Shown here: one piece after another, positions 8,276 through 18,403 of the stretch
Position numbering within the stretch: the first letter of the stretch is position 1
Layout: each line of letters opens with the position of its first letter
NCBI GenBank assembly: GCA_026394015.1
Contig: JAPKZA010000275.1
Coordinates: forward strand, 1 to 64,000
From: Acidobacteriota bacterium
GTDB taxonomy: Bacteria > Acidobacteriota > Terriglobia > Bryobacterales > Bryobacteraceae
Reading direction: 5' to 3'
DNA length: 64,000 bases
Translations under genes and position numbers: made by a program
Notes under the pieces: model-generated
What the model was told of the DNA's origin: nothing
The model's database searches: none
The model's input: the letters and a program-made list of their open reading frames with translations, nothing else

Positions 8276-11200
8276 ATGCCGGTATCGGGTAAATACCTTA
8301 GCGCGTTTGCGCTTTCGGTAGCGGTGACTGTGAGTGCAGCGCCAGGTAAACAAGAGATTCGTCGCGGGATTGATCCTGTCGGCAAAGCGTCGGTGTCCGC
8401 GGGCTTTCCGCGTTCGACGCAAAAGGCATTGGGCGACCTACCGCAGCGCTTTGAATTGAATGAAGGGCAGTTCCCCTCTGCTGTTCGCTACGTGGCGCGT
8501 TCGAGTGGTTACGACATGTATCTGACCGATACGGAATCGGTTTTGGTGATGTATAAGCCGCGGGGCAAAGAACCGAAGGCTGGGATGGACTACACGACGC
8601 TGCGGATGAGCGTGCGGGGCGCGCGACCGGCGCGAGGTTGGGAGTCTGGCAAGGTATTGCCGGGCGTGACCAGCTATTTCCAGGGCCAGGATCCGGCGCA
8701 GTGGAAGCGGAATATTCCGGCTTACGAGTCGGTGACCGCGAAGGGCATTAAGGCCGGCGTGGATCTGGTTTGGTACGGCAAGGACAAGAAGTTGGAGTAC
8801 GACTTAGTGGTGGCGCCTGGCGTGGACGCTTCGAAAGTGGAGATCGCTTGGAACGGCGCACGGTCGATGACGGTAGACGCGGCGGGGAACCTGGTGCTGG
8901 ACACGGTTTATGGGCAAGTGGTGCAGCAGCGCCCGTATGTTTACCAGATGGTGAACGGCCGGGAAGTGAAGATTGAAGCCCGTTATTCTTTGCGGCCGAA
9001 CGAGGGAGCGGGATTTGAGCTAGCGCGTTACGACCGGACGCTTCCGTTGGTGATCGATCCGTCCGTGATGGTTTATTCGACCTTTCTCGGCTCGGCGCAG
9101 AACTCCGGAACTTCGGTGGTGGCCGATGCTGCCGGGAATGTTTATCTGTTAGGGCAATCGTTCACGGCGGCGTTTCCCTTTGTGAAGCCATTTCAGACCG
9201 CCCATGCGGATAGCAGCCTGTTCATGGCGAAGTTGAACCCGACGGGAACGGAATTGATCTATGGAACGTTTCTCGGTGGTTCCTTGTCGGAGATTCCTTA
9301 CGCGTTAGCGGTGGACGCGGCGGGTGCGGCGTATATCCAGGGAGCCAGCAATTCGAGAGACTATCCATTGAAGACGCCGGTGCAGTCGACGCTGGTATCG
9401 ACCAATCCGTTGGCGGGCGATACGGTGGTGACGAAGTTACTACCGGCAGGCAATGACATTGCGTTTTCGACCTATCTAGGAGCGGTTAATGGCTCTAATT
9501 CTCAGGGGATCGCGGTGGCACCGGACGGAAGTGCGGTGGTCGCCGTCTACCAGGGAGGTGCTGCGACATTTACCCCGGCGCCAACGATCTTGAATGCATC
9601 GACAGGCCGGGCGGTGATTTTTCGATTTACTCCAGCCGGGAACGCGTTGCAGTGGGTGACCTATCTGGGAGACATTGTTTTGAGTGGCGTTGCGGCGGAT
9701 GCGTCGGGGGTCTACTTCGGCGGGGACAATCAAGCCGGTCGGCCGACTTACACGGCCATCAATGCGCCGCCAGGGCTGGTGCAGAATCGTTCGGACGACG
9801 GGATTCTGGGCAAGCTGAACCCGAGTGGTACGGCGTTTCTGTACTACACGCACATCGGGGGGTCAGCCGAAGATACAGTTCGGTCGATCGCGATTGACTC
9901 GACGGGCGCGCTGTACGCTGGGGGAGCGACTAGGTCGTCGAACATGACCTTGCAATCACCCTTTCGGAATGCGCTCGGCGGATCGCAGGATGGCTTCGCC
10001 CTGAAGCTATCGCCGGCGGGTAACAGCATTGTCTACTCGACTTACATCGGCGGCTCGCTGGATGACTATATTCAGGCCGTGGCCGTGGATCCGTCGGGCG
10101 GACTGGCGATGGTTGGAACGACTTTCTCAAAAGACATCGTGCAAAAGGACTCGCAGCAGGCCGCGTCGGCGGGGACGTTGCAGGAGGCTTTCGTGATCAA
10201 GCTGACTCCGGCGGGTACTGCGCTGGACTTGTCGACCTACCTGGGCGGAACGGGCGAGGACTATGGCGGAGGAGTTTCGGCAACGGCGGGTGGTCACGTC
10301 TACGTGACGGGCGTAACCGACGGAGTCGGCTTCACGACCAAGAACGCCTTCCAATCGGCGACGCCGGGGGGCTTCATTGCCTACCTGACGAAGTTTACGG
10401 CCAACATTCAGCCGGGAGCGCAGCTTCCAACCGTCACTTCGGCGACGCCGACAGCAACTTCGGGGACGCAGCAGACGTTTAGCTTTACGGTGGCGGATCC
10501 TGATGGAGCGGCTGACCTGGGTATTGTGAACGTGTTGATCAACAACTTCCTGGACGGCCGGAATGCTTGCTACATTGCGTACCAGCGTTCGTCGAATACG
10601 GTTTTTCTGGTGTCCAACGATGGCAGCGGTGCGACGGCGCTTTTGTTGAATGGGTCTGGCACGACTTCGAACGGCCAATGCACAATTGTGGGCGCTGGTT
10701 CTTCAGCGGTGACCAACGGTAACTCCTTAACGCTGACGCTGGTGGTGCAGTTTAACGCGACCGCGTTTGCGGGCCGGAAGATCCTGTATGTGGCGGCGCG
10801 CGATGCGGCCGAGAACAACTCTGGCTGGCAGCCGATGGGTGTTTTTGGTGTAGCGACGCCGCTGGCGACGAATCCGATGGTGGTTTCGTTGTCGCCGGCT
10901 TCCGGCACAGGGTCAACCGCCACGTTGGCGATTACTTATCGAGATGCGACGGCGGGCACTAATCTGCAACCGTCTCAGATCCTGATCGCCAGTGCGCTCG
11001 ATGCTTCGAACGCCTGTTACATCGCCTACGTCAACAACGGTAACCAGCTTTACTTGGTAACCGATACCGGCTTGGACCTGATCACTCCGGGAATCACGCC
11101 CGGGGCAGCATCGGGATTCACGGAAAAGAGCCAGTGTCGAGTGGACGCGGTGGGATCGAGTCGGTCGCTCTCGGGCAACACAATGACACTCACTGTGAAT

Positions 11201-11311
11201 ATCACCTTCTACCCCGGCTTCACTGGGCGGAAGATTATCTACGGCGGTACGCAGACGTTAGGCGGCGCCAATAGCGGATGGCATGCGGTGGGGGCGTGGA
11301 CGATCCAATAG
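8276..11311 (+). CDS. secreted SBBP-repeat beta-propeller protein with two C-terminal tandem Cys-containing domains
   Basis: RFELNEGQFPSAVRYVARSSGYDMYLT N-terminal module; repeated YSTYxGGS..D...A.AVDxxG units; start at ATG with GGAGG RBS. Confidence 0.85.
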   Translation: MPVSGKYLSAFALSVAVTVSAAPGKQEIRRGIDPVGKASVSAGFPRSTQKALGDLPQRFELNEGQFPSAVRYVARSSGYDMYLTDTESVLVMYKPRGKEPKAGMDYTTLRMSVRGARPARGWESGKVLPGVTSYFQGQDPAQWKRNIPAYESVTAKGIKAGVDLVWYGKDKKLEYDLVVAPGVDASKVEIAWNGARSMTVDAAGNLVLDTVYGQVVQQRPYVYQMVNGREVKIEARYSLRPNEGAGFELARYDRTLPLVIDPSVMVYSTFLGSAQNSGTSVVADAAGNVYLLGQSFTAAFPFVKPFQTAHADSSLFMAKLNPTGTELIYGTFLGGSLSEIPYALAVDAAGAAYIQGASNSRDYPLKTPVQSTLVSTNPLAGDTVVTKLLPAGNDIAFSTYLGAVNGSNSQGIAVAPDGSAVVAVYQGGAATFTPAPTILNASTGRAVIFRFTPAGNALQWVTYLGDIVLSGVAADASGVYFGGDNQAGRPTYTAINAPPGLVQNRSDDGILGKLNPSGTAFLYYTHIGGSAEDTVRSIAIDSTGALYAGGATRSSNMTLQSPFRNALGGSQDGFALKLSPAGNSIVYSTYIGGSLDDYIQAVAVDPSGGLAMVGTTFSKDIVQKDSQQAASAGTLQEAFVIKLTPAGTALDLSTYLGGTGEDYGGGVSATAGGHVYVTGVTDGVGFTTKNAFQSATPGGFIAYLTKFTANIQPGAQLPTVTSATPTATSGTQQTFSFTVADPDGAADLGIVNVLINNFLDGRNACYIAYQRSSNTVFLVSNDGSGATALLLNGSGTTSNGQCTIVGAGSSAVTNGNSLTLTLVVQFNATAFAGRKILYVAARDAAENNSGWQPMGVFGVATPLATNPMVVSLSPASGTGSTATLAITYRDATAGTNLQPSQILIASALDASNACYIAYVNNGNQLYLVTDTGLDLITPGITPGAASGFTEKSQCRVDAVGSSRSLSGNTMTLTVNITFYPGFTGRKIIYGGTQTLGGANSGWHAVGAWTIQ

Positions 11312-11314
11312 GGA

Positions 11315-12854
11315 TCACCCCACGCTCTCAAACTCAATCACCTGATCGACCGGCGTAATCGCGGTCACATAAAGACAAGTCCCAGCGAGCTTTGGCAGCG
11401 CCCCGCGTACTTCGACGTAAGTATGCGGGGAGTTGCCGGGCCCGATGCGGAGCTTGTCTTTTCCTTTTGTGTAGGTCGCATGGCCGCGGCGGAGGACCCA
11501 GGCGTCCTTCACGGTGGGGTGCTTCTCCGCGCCTTCGAGCGTGCCGCCTTCGCGGAGGTTGATCTCGACCGTCAGCGGGACTTCCTCGGTACCGGTAGCT
11601 TTGATGTGCAAGCGAAAGCCTTTCGGGGTTTCGGTGAGTTCGGCGACGGTATCGAGATGGCAGATTTCGGTACGGCGGCGTTCTTCGCGGGTATCGTCGT
11701 AGGTTTCGGTGGTGATGAGACGGGGCGGGGAGAAGGGCTGGTAGTACCCGGCTTCGAGTTGTTGGGTCAGGACGAAGGAGCTGCCCTTTTTTTCGAGGGT
11801 TTTGGCTTTGAATTGGCCCTTGCCGAAGAAGGCGGAGGCGAAGCGCACGGTGTTGACGACGGCGCTGCCGTAGCGGAAGGTGAAGAAGTGGTCGCGGCCG
11901 CGGAGAATCGAGACCGAGAGTTTGCCGCGGCGGACGCGGGCCAGGCGCGAGGGCGGCCATTTGGCCGTCGCGGTCTTTCCACGCGAGATAGGCGATGCCG
12001 AGCCAGGAGTTAAACAGGGTGCCACGCTGGTTGAGATCCTGGCGGCGGGAGATTTCGGTGACGACCTCTCCATCGGCATGGATGAGATAGAACATTGCCT
12101 GGATGTTCTGACGGACGGGGTTGAGGAGTTCGGGCCGGTTCAGGGAGTGGGCGCAGATGGTGAGGGCCTGGTTGCAGATGCCGTTGTAGCCGATGGAGCT
12201 TCGCTCGGTGTACTGGCCGTCGGCATCGATGTCGATGGTTTCGGCGAGCCACTGGTCGATGCGGCGGAGGTAGCGGGGATCGGGGTAGAGTTCGTTGAGG
12301 AGGGCGAGGGCGGAGCAGGCGACCCAACGATGGTTCGGGGTGTGCATGCCGCCCCGGATAAGAGCTTCGCCGGCCTTTTTGATGGCGGGAAGGACCAGGG
12401 CTTCGAACGCGGGGAAGCCGTACTGGCGGGCGTTGAGCAGGGTGCGGCCCATGCCCTGGATGATGAAGGCTGTGTCGGGCGGCGAGTTGTAGTTGGTGAT
12501 GGGCAGGTTCCAATTGCCGTCGGGGGTTTGGATGCGGGCGAAGCATTCGGCGGCGAGCTTGAGGCGATCGAGGACGAGGGGGGAATGGAAGTGGCGGGAC
12601 TGGGGATGGAGGTAGGCGGTGGCGAAGGTATCGAGGATACCAGAGGGGGTGCCGCCGTAGAAGAGGCCGTCGGCACCGGCGATGTTCCCGCGGTGGCGGT
12701 GGGTGGGGCTCAACTCCTGGCGCTTGATGAGATCGTCGACGGCTTTGTCGTGTGCGTCGAATTTGGCTTGCGGGAGAGTCGGCGGGGTGGCGGCGGACAA
12801 GGCGGTGGCGGCTGCCGCGAGGGCGGCAGTCTTTAGAGCATTTCGGCGGGTCAT
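11315..12854 (-). pseudogene. heparinase/polysaccharide-lyase-like protein, frameshifted (Tat-type N-terminus)
   Basis: ORF 12854-> (MTRRNALKTAALAAAATALS...LAWKDRDGQMAALA) continues in another frame as ARVRRGKLSVSILRGRDHFFTFRYGSAVVNTVRF...VIEFESVG; switch near 11940. Confidence 0.7.
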
Positions 12855-12856
12855 CG

Positions 12857-14284
12857 TTATCCTTTTCGAACGCTGGCGCGGGCTTCCTTCATGATAGGCC
12901 CGTAGACGAGTTTGTCGAAGGGAGGGCAGCCGCTGGGGAATTGGCCGAGCGGGTGGTTTTTCTGGCGCATCAGGAAGGTGCAGTAGGTGAGCGTTTTGCA
13001 GACGCGGATCTCTTCGAGTTCGCCCTTCTCGACGGCGTCGATGGCGAAATCGGGGTAGGCGAGGGCGTTACGGCCCATGCCGAAGATTTGAATATTGCCG
13101 GCGGCGAGGTTGTGCGCGGCGGCGTTGATCGCGTAGATTTGGAGCCAGCTATAGCCGGTACCGACCATGGGGAGATCGGGGTGGGCGCGCTGGAGTTCGC
13201 CGGCGATGCGGAAGTGGCGGTCGACGCCGTCGAGGGGATGCTCCGGCTCTTCGTAGTTGCCTTCGTCGGCTTTTTCGAATGGCCGACCGATGTGGGGGTT
13301 GTAGTAAGGGCAACCGATGGAGACGTTAAGGAGTTGGACGCCCCATTCTTTGAACCAGCCGATGGCGGTTTTAACTTCGCTGAGTTCGGCGGTAAGCGGG
13401 TCTTGGTCGTTGACGCCCCAGCCCCAGGGATAAGGCGTGGGATAGGGCAGGGGCTCGCCGAGGCCGGTGGCTTCGTTTTTGGTGTACGGCACGCTATCGA
13501 AGCAGCCCAGACGCATGCAGATGGTGAGGGCGGAGCCGAATTCGGCGCGGAGCTTGGCGAGGACGTTGCGGATAAAGCGGGTGCGATTTTCGAGGGAGCC
13601 GGCGTATTCGCCGTCACGCCCGGCGCGGGCGCCGAGCATTTCGGCGAGCAGGTAGCCGTGGGTGACTTTGAGGTCGATGGCGCGGAAGCCGGCCCGCCAG
13701 GCGAGTTTGGCACCGACGATGTACTGGTCTTCGAGGGCCTCCATTTCGGCGTCGGAGAAGACGGGATAGTCGGCGGGGGTGGCGGTCTTCTGGTCGATGA
13801 CGGGGTTGTGGTAGAAGATGATCCGTTTGGGGTAGGAGTAACGGCCGGAGTGGGTGAGTTGGATGGGGATCAGCAGGTCGTCGGTGGAGCCAAACTTGTC
13901 CTGGTGAAGCTGGATCATGCGGGCGTGGAGGCGGGCGTACTCGTCGACGTTGCCTTCGTGGATCCAGAGCTGGCGGGCGTTGGCGCGGCCGTCTTCGCGG
14001 ATGGCGGTGGCTTCAAACCAGATGAGTTTGGCGCCGCCGAGGGCGAAGCGCTCGTAGCGCCGCCAGGTGAGTTCGTCGGGGTTGCCGTCGAGGGTGGAGT
14101 CGCAACCTTCCATGGGATGAATGGCCATGGCGTTGCCCAGGGTGACGGTGTCACTGATCCGGACTTTGCGGCCGAGGACGGCCTTGACGGCTTCCTTGTC
14201 GGTTTCGAAGCGGACGTGCTGGGTGCGGGTCTCGGCTTCCTGTTGGAGTTGACTAAGATTTTTGTACGTGAACTGGCGCGGCAT
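12857..14284 (-). CDS. NADH:flavin oxidoreductase / Old Yellow Enzyme family
   Basis: MAIHPMEGCDSTLDGNPDELTWRRYERFALGGAKLIWFEATAI; DLKVTHGYLLAEML. Confidence 0.87.
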   Translation of the reverse strand: MPRQFTYKNLSQLQQEAETRTQHVRFETDKEAVKAVLGRKVRISDTVTLGNAMAIHPMEGCDSTLDGNPDELTWRRYERFALGGAKLIWFEATAIREDGRANARQLWIHEGNVDEYARLHARMIQLHQDKFGSTDDLLIPIQLTHSGRYSYPKRIIFYHNPVIDQKTATPADYPVFSDAEMEALEDQYIVGAKLAWRAGFRAIDLKVTHGYLLAEMLGARAGRDGEYAGSLENRTRFIRNVLAKLRAEFGSALTICMRLGCFDSVPYTKNEATGLGEPLPYPTPYPWGWGVNDQDPLTAELSEVKTAIGWFKEWGVQLLNVSIGCPYYNPHIGRPFEKADEGNYEEPEHPLDGVDRHFRIAGELQRAHPDLPMVGTGYSWLQIYAINAAAHNLAAGNIQIFGMGRNALAYPDFAIDAVEKGELEEIRVCKTLTYCTFLMRQKNHPLGQFPSGCPPFDKLVYGPIMKEARASVRKG

Positions 14285-15530
14285 TGGTAAAAGCGTGTTT
14301 GGGGAGCAGGAGAATGGCGACCGCGCCGATGAAGGCGAGCACAAAGACGATGTTCAGCGCGGGGCCGTAGCTCGTGTTGGCTGAGCCCTGAGCTTGGCGG
14401 ATCTGGGCGACGAGGTAGGGGAACCAGGTCTGGCCGATGGTGTCGGCCGGGAGAATGATGGCCATGGCGCGGGCCAGGGTGTTGACGCCGAACTGTTCGG
14501 CAGCCATGAGGGGGATGAGCATGTAGTCCGCACCCATGCCGAAGCCGAAGAGGATGGCGAAGACATAGACGTAAGTGGGGTTTTCCGGGGTGGCCAGCAG
14601 GAGCAGGGGAATGGTGCTGGCGACGAGCATGTAGGTGGCGACCATGACCCATTTTTTCGAGAACTTGTCCGCGAGGATGCCCATGACGATGCGGCCGGCG
14701 GTGGAGGAGATCATGATGCAGAAGAGGGCGTCAGCGAAGAGGGCGTCGAGGGTGGCTTGATTGGTAAACCCCTGTTCCTTGAAGACGAACTTCATGTGTT
14801 GATTGATGGAACCAATGGAGCCGATGGAGCAAAGACTTCCGATCATGAGCAGCCAGAAGGAGCGGGACTTGAGCAGTTCGGCGAAGCCGCGGGGCGGTTC
14901 GGGTTTTTCGTTGCTGGCAATCGGTTCGCCGTCCGGGGTTTGGCCCATTTCGGAAGGCTTGTCGCGCATGATGAACCCGGCGATGGGCCATACGAGGAGC
15001 AGGATGAGGCCGGTGATGATGAGCGCGTTTTGGAAGCCGAAGGCCGTGACGAGCGGTTTGGCGATGAACTTAGCCGAGATGGCGCCGAAGATGCCGACGC
15101 CGAGATAGGTGGCGGCCATGGCTTTGCCACGGCTCTTTTTGAACCATGGGGAGATGATGACCTGGTGGGGGATGGGGCCGGAGAAGAGATAGCCGACCAT
15201 GTAGAGAAGCCAATAAGCCCAGTAAACGTAGATGTTTCCGCCCATGGTGCCAAAGCCGATGAAAGAGAGGGCGGTGAGACCGGTGCCGACGATCATGAGC
15301 TTGCGCGGGCTGAAGCGGTGCATGAAGACCGGACCGACCCAGAGGGTCAGGGTGGCGGCGAGCGGGAAGCCGAGGGTAATGTCGGGGCGAGCCCAGCCGA
15401 ACGCCTTTTCGTAATAGTCATAGTAGAAAGGCATTCCGTAGTACGGAATACCGACCGCTAGGCCAAACGTGAAGAAGGCGGCGATGGAGATCCACCAGCC
15501 GTAAAAACTTTTGCTCGGGCTCTTTTCCAT
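14253..15530 (-). CDS. MFS transporter (oxalate/formate antiporter-like)
   Basis: 425 aa, multiple hydrophobic helices, FYGWWISIAAFFTFGLAVGIPYYGMPFYYDYYEKAFGWARPDITLGF. Confidence 0.85.
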   Translation of the reverse strand: MEKSPSKSFYGWWISIAAFFTFGLAVGIPYYGMPFYYDYYEKAFGWARPDITLGFPLAATLTLWVGPVFMHRFSPRKLMIVGTGLTALSFIGFGTMGGNIYVYWAYWLLYMVGYLFSGPIPHQVIISPWFKKSRGKAMAATYLGVGIFGAISAKFIAKPLVTAFGFQNALIITGLILLLVWPIAGFIMRDKPSEMGQTPDGEPIASNEKPEPPRGFAELLKSRSFWLLMIGSLCSIGSIGSINQHMKFVFKEQGFTNQATLDALFADALFCIMISSTAGRIVMGILADKFSKKWVMVATYMLVASTIPLLLLATPENPTYVYVFAILFGFGMGADYMLIPLMAAEQFGVNTLARAMAIILPADTIGQTWFPYLVAQIRQAQGSANTSYGPALNIVFVLAFIGAVAILLLPKHAFTNAAPVHVQKS

Positions 15531-15556
15531 GAATGCACTTTTATACCATATAGCTT

Positions 15557-16375
15557 ATGCGTCTTACCCTTTTGCTCCTTCTCGCCGCTGTTTTGCTGCC
15601 CGCTCAGAACCCCGATTGGTCGGCGCCTTTCCCGGCGCATACGATCGCCGGGAACCTACACTACGTCGGCACGAAGGATCTAGCGTGCTACCTGATCACG
15701 ACGCCGCAGGGCCACATTCTGATCAATACCGGCTTGGCCGATTCGGTGCCGCTGATGCAGGCGAGCGCGAAGAAGCTGGGCTTTGATTTGAAGGACGTGA
15801 AGATTCTGCTGACGATGCAGGCGCACTACGACCATGTGGCGGCGTTTGCGGCGGTGCAGAAGCTTTCGGGCGCGAAGGTCTACGCCACCGAGGGCGATGC
15901 GGCTTATCTCGAAGACGGCGGCAAGAGCGACCCATTGTTTCTGGCCTTCGCGGACCAGGATTTCAGTTTCAAGCCGGTGAAGGTGGATCGGCGGTTGAAG
16001 GACGGGGAGACGGTGAAGCTGGGCGGGACGGAGGTGAAGGTGATCTCGTTGCCCGGGCACACGCGGGGCGCGGCGGGGTATTCGGTGAATGGGGTGCTGA
16101 TCGTGAATCTTCCTTCGGTGGTGATCAAGCTGATGGGCAACAAGGCATACCCGAACATCGTGGCCGACTACGAGGCGACTTTCGTGAAGCTGAAGCAGTT
16201 GCACCCGACGGCGTGGGTGGCGGGTCACGGGTCGCAATATGATTTGGAGGCGAAGTACGCCAAGAAGTCGTTTGTCGACCCGGACGGGTATACGAAGGCT
16301 GTCGTTAGCTACGAGAAGACGTTCAAAGAAAAGCTGGCCCGAGAGAAACTGGCCAACGAGCAGGCTAGCCGTTAA
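15557..16375 (+). CDS. subclass B3-like metallo-beta-lactamase fold protein with Q-x-H-x-D-H metal motif
   Basis: [59 protein letters not shown]; signal peptide. Confidence 0.85.
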   Translation: MRLTLLLLLAAVLLPAQNPDWSAPFPAHTIAGNLHYVGTKDLACYLITTPQGHILINTGLADSVPLMQASAKKLGFDLKDVKILLTMQAHYDHVAAFAAVQKLSGAKVYATEGDAAYLEDGGKSDPLFLAFADQDFSFKPVKVDRRLKDGETVKLGGTEVKVISLPGHTRGAAGYSVNGVLIVNLPSVVIKLMGNKAYPNIVADYEATFVKLKQLHPTAWVAGHGSQYDLEAKYAKKSFVDPDGYTKAVVSYEKTFKEKLAREKLANEQASR

Positions 16376-17109
16376 AGGCTGCGGAGGTGGAAGCCGCCAT
16401 CGACGTTGAGCACTTGGCCGGTGGAATAGTCGAGCAGGCCGTCAGCGATGCCGCGGACGGCTTTGGCGATGTCGGAGGTTTCGCCCATGCGGCGCTGGGG
16501 GAGCAGGCCGTTGGCGATTTTTTCTTCATAGACGGATTCGACGGCGGAGATCATGTCCGTGCGGATGATGCCGGGGCGGATTTCGAAGACCTTGATTCCC
16601 TTCTCCGCGAGGCGCGTCGCGTAGAGCGAGACGGACATGGCGAGGCCGGCCTTGGAAATGCAGTAGTCGGCGCGGTTGACCGAGGCGGTGTAGGCCGAGA
16701 TGGACGTGACGAAAACGATGCGGCCATCGCCCTGTTCGGCCATCCAGTTGGCGGCGGCTTGGGTGAGAAAGTGGGGGCCCTTCAGGTTCGTGTTGATGAG
16801 TTCGTCGAAGCTCTCTTCGGTGGCGACGAGCATGTCGGCGCGGACGCGGGGGGCCATGCCGGCGTTGTTAACAAGCAGGTCGAGGCGGCCGAACTTTTCG
16901 CGGGTGAAGGCGAGGAGGCGGGCGCGATCTTCACCGTTGCCGATATCGCACTGGATGATTTCGGCTCCGGTTTCGGCGCGGAGGGATTCTGCGGCGTCGA
17001 GACGGCCGCGGTAGGTGGCGACCAGGGAGTGGGACTTGGCGAGTTCGGTGGCGATGCCGCGGCCGATGCCTCGGCTGGCACCGGTAATGATGGCGACGGG
17101 TTTACTCAT
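16372..17109 (-). CDS. 3-ketoacyl-ACP reductase-like SDR
   Basis: [40 protein letters not shown]. Confidence 0.92.
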   Translation of the reverse strand: MSKPVAIITGASRGIGRGIATELAKSHSLVATYRGRLDAAESLRAETGAEIIQCDIGNGEDRARLLAFTREKFGRLDLLVNNAGMAPRVRADMLVATEESFDELINTNLKGPHFLTQAAANWMAEQGDGRIVFVTSISAYTASVNRADYCISKAGLAMSVSLYATRLAEKGIKVFEIRPGIIRTDMISAVESVYEEKIANGLLPQRRMGETSDIAKAVRGIADGLLDYSTGQVLNVDGGFHLRSL

Positions 17110-17516
17110 TCACTGTCTTGGATAGCACGAATGAGTTCTTCGGCGGTGAACTTTTCGATGAGGACGTGGTTGCCGACGAAGACGGTGGGCGTTTTGGCAA
17201 CACCGCGGGAATGGGCTTCGAGCAGGTCGGCGTCGACCCCGGCGGAGTCGCGGCCGTCGTCGGGAGCCTGGACCCGGCCAATCGAAAAAAGGCAACGGCG
17301 ACGCCAGGCCCATTCGGCCTCAGTGCCTTCGGTGAGGCGGAGAAACTGGGCTTCCTCCGCGAGGCTACGGGCGGCGGGGTGTTTGACGAGAGGGAAATCG
17401 CGACGAACGAACGTGACGGTTTCGCCGAGGGCGGCGAGCAAATGGTCGTCCAGCATGTGTTGCAGGCGGGCGCAGTCGGGGCACTGCAAGTCTTCGAAGA
17501 TTTCGACGGTGACCAT
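17106..17516 (-). CDS. DsbA-like thioredoxin-fold protein
   Basis: [26 protein letters not shown] (CPDC motif); [15 protein letters not shown]. Confidence 0.8.
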   Translation of the reverse strand: MVTVEIFEDLQCPDCARLQHMLDDHLLAALGETVTFVRRDFPLVKHPAARSLAEEAQFLRLTEGTEAEWAWRRRCLFSIGRVQAPDDGRDSAGVDADLLEAHSRGVAKTPTVFVGNHVLIEKFTAEELIRAIQDSE

Positions 17517-18401
17517 TTAGGTGGTTTTCCTGAAGCGTTGCATGAGATTGGCGACGACTGTTTTGCCTTTGGCGAGACCTTCGTCGTAGACGTGATGCCG
17601 CTCTTCGCGCGAGAGTTGGCCGCCGAAGCCGTAGAGCTTCTGCAGGCCCCGGCCGACCACCCAGGTGCCGGCGTAGGCAACGGTGGCTTTGCTGACGACT
17701 CCGGCGCCCAAGGGAATTTTGCTGACGAGTTCGCGCGCCAAGGCGCGCCAACCGAACGCCCCGGCGATGACGGAGGCGACTTGCGTTTTTTGTTCGCGGT
17801 AGCCGATGGAGCGGTCATTGGCCCCGGCAAGCATGAAGGCCATACGGAGTTGGTTGGCGGTGATGAAGGCGGTGTCGCTAGCGAATTCGCCGACGGCGAA
17901 GGGCAGCGAGAGAAAGCTGGGGACGATATTGGGCAGCGAGGTGGCGATGGAGAAGAGCGCGTTTTCCTGGCTGGCGGCGTTGATGATTTTTTCGGAGACC
18001 GGCTTGCGGAAGGCGACAAAATGGCGCGCGAGGGCGACACCGAGGTCATCGTGCTTTTCAATGATTTCGCGGACGGTGCGGGCGGGGTCTTGCTTATAGA
18101 ACGTGAACGCGTGGCGAGGCTTGTTCAGCCCTTCTTCCCACAGTTCGAGATCGACGTGAGCCGGCGGGGGCGGCATGGAGGGTAGCCGGGGTCCGAGAGG
18201 ATGGACCAAGCGAACCAGTTCGTTTCTTTTCTTTTCGGAGAGGTGGTCCGGGGCGAGGAAGGACCACATGCGATTGAGCTCGTTTTCGCTACTAGCGGTG
18301 AGGCCAATGTTGACCTCTTTTTCGGCCAAGTTCCGCACTTCCTGAGGGTTCAGGTTTTTGATGGACGTGGCGACGGTTTTGAGGAAGGAGGTGATGGCCA
18401 T
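17517..18401 (-). CDS. hypothetical membrane-associated protein (EcsC/DUF697-like hydrophobic core)
   Basis: Start MAITSFLKTVATSIKNLNPQEVRNL; hydrophobic segments SLPNIVPSFLSLPFAVGEFASDTAFITANQLRMAFMLAG. Confidence 0.65.
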   Translation of the reverse strand: MAITSFLKTVATSIKNLNPQEVRNLAEKEVNIGLTASSENELNRMWSFLAPDHLSEKKRNELVRLVHPLGPRLPSMPPPPAHVDLELWEEGLNKPRHAFTFYKQDPARTVREIIEKHDDLGVALARHFVAFRKPVSEKIINAASQENALFSIATSLPNIVPSFLSLPFAVGEFASDTAFITANQLRMAFMLAGANDRSIGYREQKTQVASVIAGAFGWRALARELVSKIPLGAGVVSKATVAYAGTWVVGRGLQKLYGFGGQLSREERHHVYDEGLAKGKTVVANLMQRFRKTT

Positions 18402-18403
18402 AG

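Noticed and set aside
12752-14290. 512-aa plus-strand ORF opposite the flavin oxidoreductase
   Set aside because: Antisense shadow of a gene with strong codon bias.
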